A stretch of DNA of 58,628 bases from an uncultured SAR86 cluster bacterium (GCA_905478035.1 CAJQGX010000014.1:1-58628), one strand, 5' to 3'. Positions 26,834-36,485 are shown, counted from the stretch's first letter. Notes: generated by a model from the letters alone, not told the origin. Numbers and translations: made by a program.

Positions 26834-29413
26834 TTAAGGATTCACAATATTCACAGCTGAAATCTTAGCTGAATCAGCACTTTCAACATATGTGTCTATC
26901 TCATTAAAATTTAAATACCTATATATTTCATCTGAAAGGGGATTTATATCTTCCATATACTTATGATATTCCTCAACAGTTGGAAGTTTTCCGAGTATTG
27001 ATGCGATAGCTGATAACTCTGCTGAAGCAAGGAAAACATTAGCTCCATCTCCTAATCTATTTGGAAAGTTTCTTGTAGACGTGGAAACTACAGTTGAATT
27101 AGCTAAGACTCTTGCTTGATTACCCATGCATAGTGAGCATCCAGGTACTTCAGTTCTAGCACCTGATACACCAAATACATTATAGATACCTTCTTCCATC
27201 AGTTGTTTTTCATCCATCTTGGTTGGAGGAACTACCCATAGTCTTGCTTTGGTACCATTATATTTTTGAAGCAATGTTCCAGCTGCTCTGAAGTGACCTA
27301 TATTTGTCATACATGAGCCAATAAAGACTTCTTGTATATCAGTATTAGCAACTTCTGATAAAGGCTTAATGTCATCAGGATCATTTGGACATGCTAACAA
27401 TGGTTCAGTAATCTCATTGAGATCAATTTCAATTATTTCTGCATACTCTGCATCAGCATCAGGTTCTAAAAGTTCAGGATTTTCTATCCATTCTTCCATT
27501 GCTTGCGCTCTTCGCTCTAGAGTTTTCGCATCACCATAGCCGCTTGCAATCATCCATCTCAACATCACTATATTAGATTTTAGATATTCTATTATCGGCT
27601 CTTTATTTAATCTGACTGTACATCCAGATGCAGATCTTTCTGCAGAGGCATCAGATAATTCGAAGGCTTGTTCAACTTTCATATCTGGAAGGCCTTCAAT
27701 TTCTAAACACCTTCCTGAGAAAATATTTTTCTTTCCTTCTTTAGCAACTGTTAAAAGTCCTTTTTGTATTGCTGCATATGGAATTGCATTCACGAGATCT
27801 CTTAAAGTTATTCCTGGTTGCATCTCACCTTTAAATCTAACCAATACAGACTCAGGCATATCTAGTGGCATGACACCAAGTGTTGCAGCAAATGCAACCA
27901 ATCCTGAACCAGCAGGAAAACTAATTCCAAGCGGGAATCTTGTATGGCTATCACCACCAGTACCCACGCCATCAGGTATTAACATTCTGTTTAACCATGA
28001 GTGAATGATTCCATCACCAGGTCTTAGTGATACTCCACCTCTATTCATAATAAAGTCAGGTAAGTTGTGCTGTGTTTCTATATCAACCGGTTTTGGGTAA
28101 GCAGCAGTGTGACAAAATGACTGCATTACTAAATCTGCTGAGAAGCCTAAGCAAGCTAGCTCTTTTAATTCATCTCTTGTCATTGGACCAGTTGTATCCT
28201 GAGATCCAACTGTTGTCATTCTTGGTTCACAATAAGTTCCAGGTCTAATACCCTCAACACCACACGCTTTTCCAACCATTTTTTGTGCAAGCGTATAGCC
28301 TTTATCAGAGCTATCAGAGTCATCTGGTCTTGTGAAGATATCTGTTGGTTCAAGATCCAGAGCTTCACGAGTTTTATCAGTTAGTTGTCTTCCTATAATT
28401 AGTGGAATTCTTCCGTTAGCTCTAACTTCATCTAGAATTACATTAGTTTTTAACTCAAATGTTGATATAACTTCATTTGTATTTGCATCTAGTACTCGAC
28501 CATTATGTGGTTCAAGAATAATTTCTTGGCCCATTTCCATATTAGAAACATCTAGTTCAATAGGGAAGGCGCCTGAATCTTCAAGAGTATTAAAAAAGAT
28601 AGGAGCGATTTTTCCACCAAAGCAGAATCCACCTTCTTTTTTGTTAGGTATGCAAGGTATCTCATCACCCATATGCCACAACACTGAGTTAGTTGCTGAC
28701 TTTCTAGAAGAACCTGTTCCAACAACATCACCAACAAAAACCAAAGGGTTGCCTTTTTCTTTTAACTCATCAATTGTTTCAAGGGGTCTTTCAATACCTT
28801 CTCTTGGCATTTTAAACATTGCTAAAGCATGAAGAGGAATATCTGGTCTTGACCATGCATCTGTTGCAGGGGATAAGTCGTCTGTATTTATTTCTCCTGG
28901 AACTTTATAAACAGTAAGCTTTATTTGTTCAGGAATTTCAGATTTCTCTGTAAACCATGTGCCTTCTGCCCAGGAATCAATAACTCTTTTTGCATGCTCA
29001 TTAGTATTTGCTAATTCAAAGATTTCATTGAAAGCATCAAATATTAATAAGGTCTTACTTAAAGCATTAGCAGCATCACTACCTAAACCATCTATTTTCA
29101 AGCACTCAATTAAAGGCTGGATATTATACCCACCCAACATAGTCCCAAGAATATTTACTGCATCAACTTTTGATACATATGGACTATCAGCTTTTCCAGT
29201 TGTTATATCAGAGAGGAATGCAGCTTTTACATAAGCAGCTTGATCTACTCCTGCAGGAACCCTTTCTTTTAGAAGGTGTAATAATAGTTCTGACTCTTCA
29301 TGATCTGCCTTTAATAGATCAACCAGTTGAGCGGTTTGATCTGCATCCAATGGAAGAGGTGGAATATTTTGTTTTGCTCTTTCGTCTACGTGTGCTTTGT
29401 ATTCGTTTAACAT
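26834..29413 (-). CDS. acnB: Aconitate hydratase B / 2-methylisocitrate dehydratase
   Basis: Interconverts citrate and isocitrate in the TCA cycle and, in E. coli, hydrates 2-methyl-cis-aconitate made by PrpD. The 859-residue protein has the AcnB layout: N-terminal HEAT-like domain, then the swivel domain ([14 protein letters not shown]), then the cluster-binding domains with GSCMTNIGH and GCSLCMGNQ supplying the three cysteines. The frame extends to 29434, but ATG 29413 gives the family start [13 protein letters not shown] and has GGAG 8 nt upstream, so it is preferred. It has its own promoter region, divergent from the DUF1289 gene. Confidence 0.95.
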   Translation of the reverse strand: MLNEYKAHVDERAKQNIPPLPLDADQTAQLVDLLKADHEESELLLHLLKERVPAGVDQAAYVKAAFLSDITTGKADSPYVSKVDAVNILGTMLGGYNIQPLIECLKIDGLGSDAANALSKTLLIFDAFNEIFELANTNEHAKRVIDSWAEGTWFTEKSEIPEQIKLTVYKVPGEINTDDLSPATDAWSRPDIPLHALAMFKMPREGIERPLETIDELKEKGNPLVFVGDVVGTGSSRKSATNSVLWHMGDEIPCIPNKKEGGFCFGGKIAPIFFNTLEDSGAFPIELDVSNMEMGQEIILEPHNGRVLDANTNEVISTFELKTNVILDEVRANGRIPLIIGRQLTDKTREALDLEPTDIFTRPDDSDSSDKGYTLAQKMVGKACGVEGIRPGTYCEPRMTTVGSQDTTGPMTRDELKELACLGFSADLVMQSFCHTAAYPKPVDIETQHNLPDFIMNRGGVSLRPGDGIIHSWLNRMLIPDGVGTGGDSHTRFPLGISFPAGSGLVAFAATLGVMPLDMPESVLVRFKGEMQPGITLRDLVNAIPYAAIQKGLLTVAKEGKKNIFSGRCLEIEGLPDMKVEQAFELSDASAERSASGCTVRLNKEPIIEYLKSNIVMLRWMIASGYGDAKTLERRAQAMEEWIENPELLEPDADAEYAEIIEIDLNEITEPLLACPNDPDDIKPLSEVANTDIQEVFIGSCMTNIGHFRAAGTLLQKYNGTKARLWVVPPTKMDEKQLMEEGIYNVFGVSGARTEVPGCSLCMGNQARVLANSTVVSTSTRNFPNRLGDGANVFLASAELSAIASILGKLPTVEEYHKYMEDINPLSDEIYRYLNFNEIDTYVESADSAKISAVNIVNP

Positions 29414-29507
29414 ATGATTTTCTCCGTGGCTCATTTTACTCCTATAGCCAAAAGGCTTCTACTAAATCAAAGATTTTATTTAAAAATGGGTTATTATTTG
29501 GCTAAAT

Positions 29508-29942
29508 ATGCAAAAAAATAGATCTACAACGCCTTGTCTGGGTATATGTTCAACAACATATGGTGATGATGTCTGTAAAGGGTGTAAAAGATTTGTCCAT
29601 GAAATCATTGGTTGGCCAAAATTTTCTCAAGACGAGAGGGCGCTTGTAAATGATCGATTAGAAAAATTTAAGATTCTTATTCTTAAAGATAGATTCAAAA
29701 TTGTAGATGAAGATTTGTTGCAAATTAAGCTTAAAGAAAATGCAATTAATTATAACAACTCCATGGATTCGCTTACTTGGATATTTGATTTACTCAGAGC
29801 TGCAGGCTCACAATCTTTAGACTTACAGCAATTTGGAATTGAAAGCCTTATGACTTACGATCCCTCAACTGTTAAAAATATAAATAAAGAGCTATTAGAA
29901 TTATCAGAAGCTCATCATGAAAGATATTTTAAAAAACTATAG
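29508..29942 (+). CDS. DUF1289-domain protein
   Basis: A 144-residue protein whose first ~45 residues match the DUF1289 cysteine motif (PCLGICSTTYGDDVCKGC, then a conserved W after EIIG), which probably binds a metal or iron-sulfur cluster. The C-terminal ~95 residues are helical and charged, with no recognised domain, so this is longer than stand-alone DUF1289 proteins. Function is unknown. A TATTAT lies about 10 nt upstream of its ATG. It is divergent from acnB and converges with the ferritin-like gene. Confidence 0.78.
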   Translation: MQKNRSTTPCLGICSTTYGDDVCKGCKRFVHEIIGWPKFSQDERALVNDRLEKFKILILKDRFKIVDEDLLQIKLKENAINYNNSMDSLTWIFDLLRAAGSQSLDLQQFGIESLMTYDPSTVKNINKELLELSEAHHERYFKKL

Positions 29943-29949
29943 TTAACTC

Positions 29950-30390
29950 TTAACCGTAATCTTTTAACATTCTTTTAAGCTCTAATGAATGTTGCTCTTC
30001 TTCTCCAATCATTCCACGAGCATACTCTTCTAGATAAATAGATTTATTTTCAACTTCTTCTAAAAGTTTTTTATAAAGACCAACAGCATGAAGTTCATGA
30101 CCTAAACTTTCCTCTAAAATATCTTTGATTGCGTGCCTTCCTGTTTCTTCAATCTTTGCAATTTTTTGGCTAGGATGCCCATCAAGTCCTGCTATTAATT
30201 CTCCAGCTCCTTGAGCATGAAGTAGTGATTCTGTAGCTTGTTCTTTTAAGAATGCAACGATTGGAATTCTGTATGGTCCAGTTACCATCATGGCAGAGTG
30301 GGTATATCGAACAACACCAGCTAATTCGTATTCCATGATCTCATTTAAGATTGCGCAGGCCTGTTGTGTTTCTAGTGGTTGCAATGGCAT
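29950..30390 (-). CDS. Ferritin-like / bacterioferritin-related protein
   Basis: A 146-residue four-helix-bundle protein of the ferritin-like superfamily, likely iron storage or a di-iron oxidase. Candidate metal ligands are Glu22 (YELAGVVRY), Glu54 and His58, Glu99, and Glu131/His134 in a standard ExxH. The first Glu-His pair is spaced ExxxH (ESLLH) rather than ExxH, and no Met occupies the haem-ligand position of bacterioferritin, so haem binding is doubtful. AAGGAG precedes the ATG, a strong ribosome site. A Fur-like palindrome lies 95-123 nt upstream, supporting an iron role. Confidence 0.75.
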   Translation of the reverse strand: MPLQPLETQQACAILNEIMEYELAGVVRYTHSAMMVTGPYRIPIVAFLKEQATESLLHAQGAGELIAGLDGHPSQKIAKIEETGRHAIKDILEESLGHELHAVGLYKKLLEEVENKSIYLEEYARGMIGEEEQHSLELKRMLKDYG

Positions 30391-30484
30391 ATTAGTGCTC
30401 CTTTAGCAGTAAAAAGTAATTAAATTTAACTAACTATATGATAATTTATATTATATGTAAACTACTGATATAAGGCATTTTTAT

Positions 30485-30513
30485 AATGAAAATCATTCTG
30501 ATTATCATTCGCA
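30485..30513. promoter_or_regulatory. Candidate Fur box upstream of the ferritin-like gene
   Basis: Two overlapping 7-1-7 half-site arrays (30487-30501 and 30499-30513) each match about 11 of 14 informative positions of TGATAATnATTATCA; the core reads AATGAAAATCATT then TGATTATCATT. It lies between the umuC stop and the ferritin-like gene, about 95 nt from that start, so iron-dependent control is plausible. The match is seen; binding is inferred. Confidence 0.55.
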
Positions 30514-30514
30514 T

Positions 30515-31777
30515 CTAGCTTACTACTGGCAGCTCATACCAGCTGGTTGTATATTTAGGTGAAGTCATATTTTGTTTCATAGGAGACCAGCTTCTTGTGT
30601 TCTGTGAAGCAAAGTAAATCTGAGTTTCATAGTTATTGAGTTGGTCGATGTATTCCATAAATTTTGAGTTTTCCTTGGGCTCATTAGGGTCTTTAAATAA
30701 AGAATATTGCTTGGTAGTTTCATTGGTAAATCTACTTAAAAGAATCCCTGCTTTTGCATAGTCATATCCGGATCTAAATATAGGCAAGAGAGCTTGTTTG
30801 GCCGCCATCAAAATATCTCTAGTGTCGTTAGTTGGAGTAAAAAGTTCTATGGTTTTATAGCCTCTGTGTTGAGGCTTGTGATCACTAAAAGGACTGGTTC
30901 TTACAAAGACAGAAACCTGAGAGCATTTTTGTTTTTCATATCTTAGTTTTTCAGTAGCTCTTACAGCAAAGTTGCTCACAATAGGTCTTAGAGTTTTTAG
31001 GTCAGTGACCCTAGCGCCAAAACTTCTACTAACAACAATTTGTTTTTTAGCTGAAATATTATCCTCTATATTGAGACATCTTTGACCCCTGAGTTCTCTA
31101 ACTGTTCTTTCCAGTACTACATTAAATTTACGTCTAACATGTTGAGGATCTATTTCTGCTAGTTGTAGTGCGTTTGTTATTTTGGCTTTATTAAGATGTT
31201 CTGTAAGTCTTCTTCCAACTCCCCAGACTTCATTTACTGGAGTATTTACAAGTGCTTCTCTAATTTCTTGTCTTGTAGATATTTGATGCACTTTGGTTGG
31301 TACATTTAATCGTTTAACTTCATTTAAAGCTATTTTGGTTAAAGTTTTTGTTGGAGCTATACCAATTCGAACTGGCACCCCAGTCCATCGTCTTATCAGG
31401 CTTCTCATATGACAACTAAAATCATATAAGTTGTAATGTTCTTCTAAAGAATCTAACCCTAAAAAGGCCTCGTCAATACTGTAAACCTCAACCTCTGGAA
31501 CAAAGCCTTCTAAGATATTCATAACCCTGGCAGACATATCACCATAAAAAGTAAAATTTGATGAAAAGACCTCTCCACCTTGAGAGAGAAAATCTTTTTT
31601 TACCTTAAACCAAGGTACGCCCATACCAATACCCATTCTTTTTGCTTCGGTACTTCTGGCAATAACACAACCATCATTATTAGAAAGGACAACTATGGGA
31701 ATATTTTTTAGATCAGGACGAAAGATTCTTTCACATGAAGCATAAAAGCTTTCGCAATCTACAAGAGCGAGCGCCAT
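30515..31777 (-). CDS. umuC: DNA polymerase V catalytic subunit UmuC
   Basis: Y-family translesion polymerase, active with UmuD' after SOS induction. The 420-residue protein begins with the metal-binding DCESFYASCERIF and has YSIDEAFLGLD with the second pair of acidic residues, the helix-hairpin-helix region VWGVGRRL, and a little-finger domain after ~230. The normal length and intact motifs suggest activity. Its start codon shares one base with the umuD stop, and the operon is headed by a perfect LexA box. Confidence 0.95.
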   Translation of the reverse strand: MALALVDCESFYASCERIFRPDLKNIPIVVLSNNDGCVIARSTEAKRMGIGMGVPWFKVKKDFLSQGGEVFSSNFTFYGDMSARVMNILEGFVPEVEVYSIDEAFLGLDSLEEHYNLYDFSCHMRSLIRRWTGVPVRIGIAPTKTLTKIALNEVKRLNVPTKVHQISTRQEIREALVNTPVNEVWGVGRRLTEHLNKAKITNALQLAEIDPQHVRRKFNVVLERTVRELRGQRCLNIEDNISAKKQIVVSRSFGARVTDLKTLRPIVSNFAVRATEKLRYEKQKCSQVSVFVRTSPFSDHKPQHRGYKTIELFTPTNDTRDILMAAKQALLPIFRSGYDYAKAGILLSRFTNETTKQYSLFKDPNEPKENSKFMEYIDQLNNYETQIYFASQNTRSWSPMKQNMTSPKYTTSWYELPVVS

Positions 31778-32205
31778 TAGAATTTATTAATCGCTGCGGT
31801 TACGGTTCCTACTATTTCTAGTTCTTGTCCATGGTTAATAAAGATAGGAGGGTAGTCAGGATTATCTGGCATCAAGCACATTTTTGGTTTTAGTTTTAAG
31901 CGCTTGCAAACAAACTCACCATCAATGGATGCAACAACAATACTGTTATGGGTTGGTTTGATGCTTCTATCAACAACCAAAACTGCTTGATCGGTTATCC
32001 CAGAGCCAAGCATAGATTGGCCTTGAGCTCTAACTAAAAAGGTAGCTGCTCCATTTTTTATGAGATGCTTATTTAAATCTATCGGACTTTCAATATAGTC
32101 GCTTGCAGGGCTGGGGAACCCTGCATGCACAGACTCAAGAAAATAGGGGACAAATATTGCCGGCAGATTTTCTTCAGAAATTTTTCCGATATAGTTAACT
32201 TTCAT
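31777..32205 (-). CDS. umuD: UmuD, self-cleaving subunit of DNA polymerase V
   Basis: LexA-like protein processed to UmuD' on RecA filaments. In 142 residues it retains the cleavage site Ala28-Gly29 (HAGFPSP), the nucleophile Ser64 (QGQSM) and the base Lys101 (CKRL), so self-processing should work. The ATG is preceded by ATCCTT and a TAAAAT -10 candidate (32217-32212), which would make the message leaderless, with the LexA box just upstream. Confidence 0.95.
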   Translation of the reverse strand: MKVNYIGKISEENLPAIFVPYFLESVHAGFPSPASDYIESPIDLNKHLIKNGAATFLVRAQGQSMLGSGITDQAVLVVDRSIKPTHNSIVVASIDGEFVCKRLKLKPKMCLMPDNPDYPPIFINHGQELEIVGTVTAAINKF

Positions 32206-32221
32206 AAGGATATTTTAAATA

Positions 32222-32237
32222 CTGTATAAATATACAG
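32222..32237. promoter_or_regulatory. LexA (SOS) box of the umuDC operon
   Basis: CTGTATAAATATACAG is a perfect CTG-N10-CAG operator and close to the ideal E. coli sequence, so it should bind LexA more tightly than the lexA box, as expected for a late, tightly controlled translesion operon. It lies 17-32 nt upstream of umuD and 95 nt from the divergent membrane-protein gene at 32332. Confidence 0.93.
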
Positions 32238-32331
32238 TATAAATTAAATGGCGACAATATCTTTTTTATTTATCAATACGTGTGCAGAATTCTAGTCACT
32301 GTATTGAGATGATTTTGTGTAAGATAGTTAT

Positions 32332-32811
32332 ATGTTTAATTTTTCTAAAGTACTACCTAGGGTAGCTAACAATGAGCTCAATAGCCCAAAGATTGCTATA
32401 TGGGGGTTTATTTTATTTACAGTGCTTATGACTTGGCGCTCAATAATACATATGTTTTTTGAGTCATATGGTTTCCATGGTATTGCAAACTTTGTTGTTT
32501 TAACTGGTGATCCAGACCCTATGCCGGTTATTTATAGATTTTTTTCATTATGGGGTAACGCTCAACTTATATTTTGTCTTGTTTGCTGGATAGTAATTTT
32601 TAGATACAAATCTTTAATACCTCTTATGAGTGTATTTTGGGTTTTAGATTGGGGTCAAAGATTATTTCTATATCCATTGATTAGAGAAGACATAACTTCT
32701 ATCGGTGAATACACAACAAATATCACTCCAGGAGTTGATCTGGCCCCACTTCCATTTGTAATAGCGGTAGCCATATTTTTAATATCAATAGCTAACAAGA
32801 GAGAAAGCTAA
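32332..32811 (+). CDS. Hypothetical polytopic membrane protein
   Basis: Not recognised. The 159 residues contain about four hydrophobic segments (~22-44, 72-89, 93-110 and 136-154) with short loops; notable features are the HMFFESYGFHGIANF stretch and the WVLDWGQR motif. No enzyme signature is visible. A TAAGAT ends 6 nt before its ATG (32320-32325), suggesting a promoter and leaderless start. The next gene, also membrane-anchored, begins 2 bp downstream, so the two are probably an operon and may work together. Confidence 0.6.
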   Translation: MFNFSKVLPRVANNELNSPKIAIWGFILFTVLMTWRSIIHMFFESYGFHGIANFVVLTGDPDPMPVIYRFFSLWGNAQLIFCLVCWIVIFRYKSLIPLMSVFWVLDWGQRLFLYPLIREDITSIGEYTTNITPGVDLAPLPFVIAVAIFLISIANKRES

Positions 32812-32813
32812 TT

Positions 32814-33440
32814 ATGAAAGCTTGGATTTCTTTACTAGTTATTTATTCATCCTTTTTTATTTGGTACACAGACTTCGGCGGCAAACTCACTGATGATGAA
32901 ATTCAGTATTATGGAAATAAATTTGAAAGTAATGCTTTAAAAGATGGTCGTGTTTTAGAACCTCGAATAAAAGAGTTACTTCAAAACTTTATGAAAGAAG
33001 ATTCAGGAAAGCAATTTATTATGGTTAATGTGATTGATATGTCTGAAAATCCTACTTTCCCAGATGGGACAGTATCAGATGAATCAGCAGATAATCTTAT
33101 GAATGAATATATGAAGCATATGTATGGCGAGATTCTAAAAAGAGCATCACATCCAGTTTTTATGGGTTCTGCAGTCAATGGTTCTATGGATTTGGTAGGT
33201 ATAGAAAATGCAGAAGTTTGGGAGACAGCTGCATTATTTAGATATAAAAGCAGACGAGCTTTTTTAGAGATAGTTACCCATCCAGATATGAACAGCAAAC
33301 ATAAATATAAGATTGCTGCATTAGAAAAAACTATAGCTTTTCCTGTAGAAACTCAACTTTACTTGGGAGATCCAAGACTATTGCTTGGTTTTATTTTTTT
33401 AATTCTTGGTTTATTGTTAAGACCTATAACTAGGCGATAG
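32814..33440 (+). CDS. Hypothetical membrane protein with a periplasmic alpha/beta domain
   Basis: Not recognised with confidence. Of 208 residues, ~3-19 and ~184-204 are hydrophobic and look like membrane helices at each end; the middle (~25-180) is a soluble domain. Its segment AALFRYKSRRAFLEIVTHPD resembles the DUF1330 / dimeric alpha-beta-barrel pattern (RY.SR..FL.....P), so a ferredoxin-like fold is possible. It is coupled to the preceding membrane protein and overlaps the convergent lpxH by 11 bp. Confidence 0.58.
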   Translation: MKAWISLLVIYSSFFIWYTDFGGKLTDDEIQYYGNKFESNALKDGRVLEPRIKELLQNFMKEDSGKQFIMVNVIDMSENPTFPDGTVSDESADNLMNEYMKHMYGEILKRASHPVFMGSAVNGSMDLVGIENAEVWETAALFRYKSRRAFLEIVTHPDMNSKHKYKIAALEKTIAFPVETQLYLGDPRLLLGFIFLILGLLLRPITRR

Positions 33441-34143
33441 AAAATTTTTCTAAATCAAATTCTTGCTCATTAATAGTGAGAAGCCATCCGTAATCTCCCC
33501 AATCTCCAAGAACAATTCTTTTAGAGGCGCCAACATTATGAATATTCGGTCTATGTGTGTGGCCATGAATGAAAAGGTGAGGTTGGTGCTTGTTAATAAA
33601 ATCTTCAACTGACTGATTGTTAACATCGGTTATAACATCTGATTTTTTAGAAGTTGCTTCTTTGCTGTCTTCTCTTAAAGTTGCTGCTATTTGTTTTCGC
33701 TCATCAAGAGTTTTATTTAAGAAATCAGTTTGCCAATCTTCTTGTCTAACTTGGTTTCTAAAATCAATATAATCTTTGTCATCCGTGCACAAGAAGTCAC
33801 CATGACTAAGAATTACATTTTGGCCATTGATATCAAGAATATAAGGATCAGGAAGAATAGTTATGCCTGTTTCTTTGGCAAATGATTCACCAACTAAAAA
33901 ATCTCTATTACCATGCATAAAGAATGTTTCAGGGCCATTGGTTGTAAAAGAGAGAAGGGCTTTCTTTATTTCCTTATGAAGAGGGAGATCATCATCATCC
34001 CCAATCCAGGTTTCAAAAAGATCGCCTAAAATAAAAAGGTGAGTACAAGCCTCTTTTGATTCGTTTAAGAATTTAAAAAAGGCTTGAATTAATTCAGGAT
34101 GTTTTTCGCTTAGATGTAAGTCTGAAATAAAGCGAGGCTTCAT
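33430..34143 (-). CDS. lpxH: UDP-2,3-diacylglucosamine diphosphatase
   Basis: Lipid A pathway hydrolase producing lipid X and UMP at the inner-membrane surface. The 237-residue metallophosphoesterase has every metal motif: [35 protein letters not shown] and HGHTHRP. Its presence indicates a Gram-negative outer membrane with lipid A. The adjacent cyclophilin gene overlaps by 4 bp, and lpxH is next to a ppiB-type gene in many gammaproteobacteria. Confidence 0.94.
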   Translation of the reverse strand: MKPRFISDLHLSEKHPELIQAFFKFLNESKEACTHLFILGDLFETWIGDDDDLPLHKEIKKALLSFTTNGPETFFMHGNRDFLVGESFAKETGITILPDPYILDINGQNVILSHGDFLCTDDKDYIDFRNQVRQEDWQTDFLNKTLDERKQIAATLREDSKEATSKKSDVITDVNNQSVEDFINKHQPHLFIHGHTHRPNIHNVGASKRIVLGDWGDYGWLLTINEQEFDLEKFSIA

Positions 34144-34760
34144 TCAGTAACAGTTACAGATTCTATATTGATAACCTCAAGAGGTACGTCCTGGTGTCCA
34201 CCAGAAGAACCAGTTGCAACATCTGCAATAGCATCTACAACATCCATTCCTTCAGTTACCTTACCAAAAACAGCATAGCCCCAGCCTTGTGCGTTTTCAC
34301 CAGTGTGATTTAGGAATCCATTATCTTTGTGGTTGATAAAGAATTGACCAGTAGCAGAATGAGGTTCCATAGTTCTTGCCATAGCAACAGTGCCACGATC
34401 ATTAACCAATCCGTTATTTGCTTCGTTTTGTATAGGAGCAGTTCCACTTGATTTATTACTCATATCAGCATTTAAACCGCCACCTTGAACCATAAAGCCA
34501 TTAATGACTCTGTGAAAAATAGTTCCTTCATAGTAACCAGATTTAGCTATTGATACGAAGTTTTCAACAGTAATAGGAGCCTTATCTCCATCTAGTTCTA
34601 GATGTATATCTCCCATAGAAGTTTTAATAGTTATTTGTGTCATGCTTGTCTCCTCAATAATAGGCATTACAGCTTCATCAGTTTTCTTTGAACAAGAATT
34701 CAATACAAAGGCTAGAGCAAAAGAACATAGAGCCATTTTTAATAAATTATTATTTTTCAT
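34140..34760 (-). CDS. Cyclophilin-type peptidyl-prolyl isomerase, predicted lipoprotein
   Basis: Catalyses cis-trans isomerisation at prolyl bonds. Residues 1-22 form a lipoprotein signal peptide with lipobox LNSC (Cys23), so the enzyme is likely anchored in the periplasmic leaflet of a membrane, unlike cytoplasmic PpiB. The catalytic domain (~50-206) has [14 protein letters not shown] and the [13 protein letters not shown] segment. The frame opens at a TTG (34775), but ATG 34760 puts the signal peptide at the N terminus and is preferred. Confidence 0.88.
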   Translation of the reverse strand: MKNNNLLKMALCSFALAFVLNSCSKKTDEAVMPIIEETSMTQITIKTSMGDIHLELDGDKAPITVENFVSIAKSGYYEGTIFHRVINGFMVQGGGLNADMSNKSSGTAPIQNEANNGLVNDRGTVAMARTMEPHSATGQFFINHKDNGFLNHTGENAQGWGYAVFGKVTEGMDVVDAIADVATGSSGGHQDVPLEVINIESVTVTE

Positions 34761-34796
34761 AGATGCAGCTTTCAATATAAAAAAATGATTTTATCA

Positions 34797-35915
34797 TTAA
34801 AAATCATAGTTAAGCATGTAGTCTCTAAATTGATCCTTCACTTTTTTTTCTGTTAAACCAAATTCATTTAATGAATAGTTATGAGAACTCATAGATTTCT
34901 TTCTATCTTGAGAGATATATTGTTGTATATCATTCTCAGTTTTAGTTGTCATATCAAAACCCAAATGAACATATGATTTTTTAATATGATCTAAGGGGCT
35001 TTTAATAAATTCTTGATAGCTAATATCAACAATATTCTGAGAAGAAATATTCTTTCTATATTCAATTCCTTTATTTAAATTATGCATCCAAAAATCTATC
35101 ACTGTTGCACCAATATCCTCAGTATTAACTTTTTTAGAAAATGCTGATCGTATATTTTTTGTTAAGCTGCAGAATGAGCCTACAGACTCAATGGGATCCC
35201 TGTGAATATGAATAAACTTAGCATTAGGATAAGTATTAAGTATTTCTGGAAGGTGTCCTATGTGACTAGGGTCTTTAAGAAGCCATCTTTGAGGTTTACC
35301 ATCCAGCTCAAGCACTTGGAAAAACTTTTTATGCCACTCAAACACAGAATTAAAACTGCAGCCTTTTAAATAATCTATATATTCTGGAACGTCTGCCATG
35401 CATAAGTAAACAAAACTTCTTACATTCATAGTTGCTATCTGTTCACATTCCTCAGGAGTTTGAGCTCTTATAGTATGAAGATTTCTCAGTTTTGGAATCA
35501 ATGTCTTTGCAAGTCTTAAATCCCTATTTACTTTTTTTATCTTTTTATCTTTTTCTTTTGATGTTTTTGCAAGTGGGAACAGATTCATGATCTCCCAATA
35601 CTGAGGTGATCTATGCGACACATCAAGAGAGAGAAGATTAAACAATAAGGTTGTACCTGATCTTGGAAGACCTATTACAAAGACAGGATCAGCCGGATCT
35701 GAAAATGTTTTTGATGAATGTAATTGATTGAGATATTTCCTGGTTTTTAATCTATTTTTTAGCTGATGATGGAATGCAATTTTCCCAAATGGATTAAAAT
35801 TATTATGCTTATTTAATGAATGAATTAATATTTCTAAGGGTTCAGTATAATCATCTTCACCCAGCTTGCCATTCAAGCCTCTAAGCATTGATTTAATAGT
35901 AAATTGTTCCTTCAC
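34797..35915 (-). CDS. Sulfotransferase-family protein
   Basis: Predicted PAPS-dependent sulfotransferase of 372 residues. The 5'-phosphosulfate loop FVIGLPRSGTTLLFN lies near residues 74-88 and the 3'-phosphate-binding HIHRDPIESVGSF near ~230; RWLLKDPSHIGHLP between them is typical of bacterial family members. No signal peptide. The start is GTG (35915), with a purine-rich GGGAGAG about 16 nt upstream. Acceptor substrate cannot be inferred; neighbours concern lipid A and protein folding. Confidence 0.82.
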   Translation of the reverse strand: MKEQFTIKSMLRGLNGKLGEDDYTEPLEILIHSLNKHNNFNPFGKIAFHHQLKNRLKTRKYLNQLHSSKTFSDPADPVFVIGLPRSGTTLLFNLLSLDVSHRSPQYWEIMNLFPLAKTSKEKDKKIKKVNRDLRLAKTLIPKLRNLHTIRAQTPEECEQIATMNVRSFVYLCMADVPEYIDYLKGCSFNSVFEWHKKFFQVLELDGKPQRWLLKDPSHIGHLPEILNTYPNAKFIHIHRDPIESVGSFCSLTKNIRSAFSKKVNTEDIGATVIDFWMHNLNKGIEYRKNISSQNIVDISYQEFIKSPLDHIKKSYVHLGFDMTTKTENDIQQYISQDRKKSMSSHNYSLNEFGLTEKKVKDQFRDYMLNYDF

Positions 35916-35978
35916 TATATTGATAACTCTCCCTAACTATAAGATACTCTTAATTTACGTAATCCTCAATTAAGAACA

Positions 35979-36398
35979 ATGAATATACTTTTTTTATGTG
36001 TTGCTAATTCAGCTAGAAGCCAGATGGCTGAAGGGTTAGCTAAATCAATGCTTGGTAGTGAACATAATATACAAAGTGCTGGCTCAATCCCATCAGGAGA
36101 AGTTCATCCGCATGCTGTAATTGCTATGGATGAAATAGGAATAGATATTCGTGATCAATATTCAAAGTCCACTGACGACTTAGATAAAAATTTTATTGAT
36201 AGTTTAGATTTTGCAATTACCTTATGCGCAGAAGAAGTATGTCCAGTATTACCAACTAGTGCTAAAAACCTACATTGGATGAATGAAGACCCTGCAAATG
36301 AAACTTATACAAAGCAACAGCTGGAATCTTCATTTGGAACTACGAGAGATAATATTTATAAATTGATCAAGAAATTTATGATCATGAATGTACAATAG
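35979..36398 (+). CDS. Arsenate reductase / low-molecular-weight phosphatase family protein
   Basis: A 139-residue protein with the LMW-phosphatase P-loop CVANSARS (nucleophile Cys7, Arg13). Cys83 and Cys88 in LCAEEVCPV could form the redox relay of thioredoxin-coupled ArsC, and the late DPA segment provides the general-acid Asp. Arsenate reduction is therefore the best guess, but no arsenite pump or ArsR is nearby, so a tyrosine-phosphatase role cannot be excluded. Confidence 0.75.
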   Translation: MNILFLCVANSARSQMAEGLAKSMLGSEHNIQSAGSIPSGEVHPHAVIAMDEIGIDIRDQYSKSTDDLDKNFIDSLDFAITLCAEEVCPVLPTSAKNLHWMNEDPANETYTKQQLESSFGTTRDNIYKLIKKFMIMNVQ

Positions 36399-36410
36399 AA
36401 AGAGCTTAAG

Positions 36411-36485
36411 TGGCTCCCGAAGTTGGGATCGAACCAACGACCAATTGATTAACAGTCAACTGCTCTACCGCTGAGCTATTCGGGA
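36411..36485 (-). tRNA. tRNA-Asn(GTT)
   Basis: Read on the minus strand, the gene folds as a complete cloverleaf: acceptor arms TCCCGAA/TTCGGGA, discriminator G, a genome-encoded CCA, D arm with AGCTCAG...GGTAGAGC, and TTCGATC in the T loop. The anticodon GTT is at 36453-36451. A TATAAT (36503-36498) lies 12 nt upstream of the 5' end and is the likely -10. Confidence 0.95.

Noticed and set aside
28332..28832. A 166-codon open frame on the plus strand inside acnB
   Set aside because: It lies antisense to a conserved aconitase with intact motifs; its Ser/Leu/Ile-rich product has no family features and no ribosome site.
35979..36398. Confident arsenic-resistance locus
   Set aside because: Only one ArsC/LMW-PTP-like gene is present; no arsR, arsB or acr3 is nearby.
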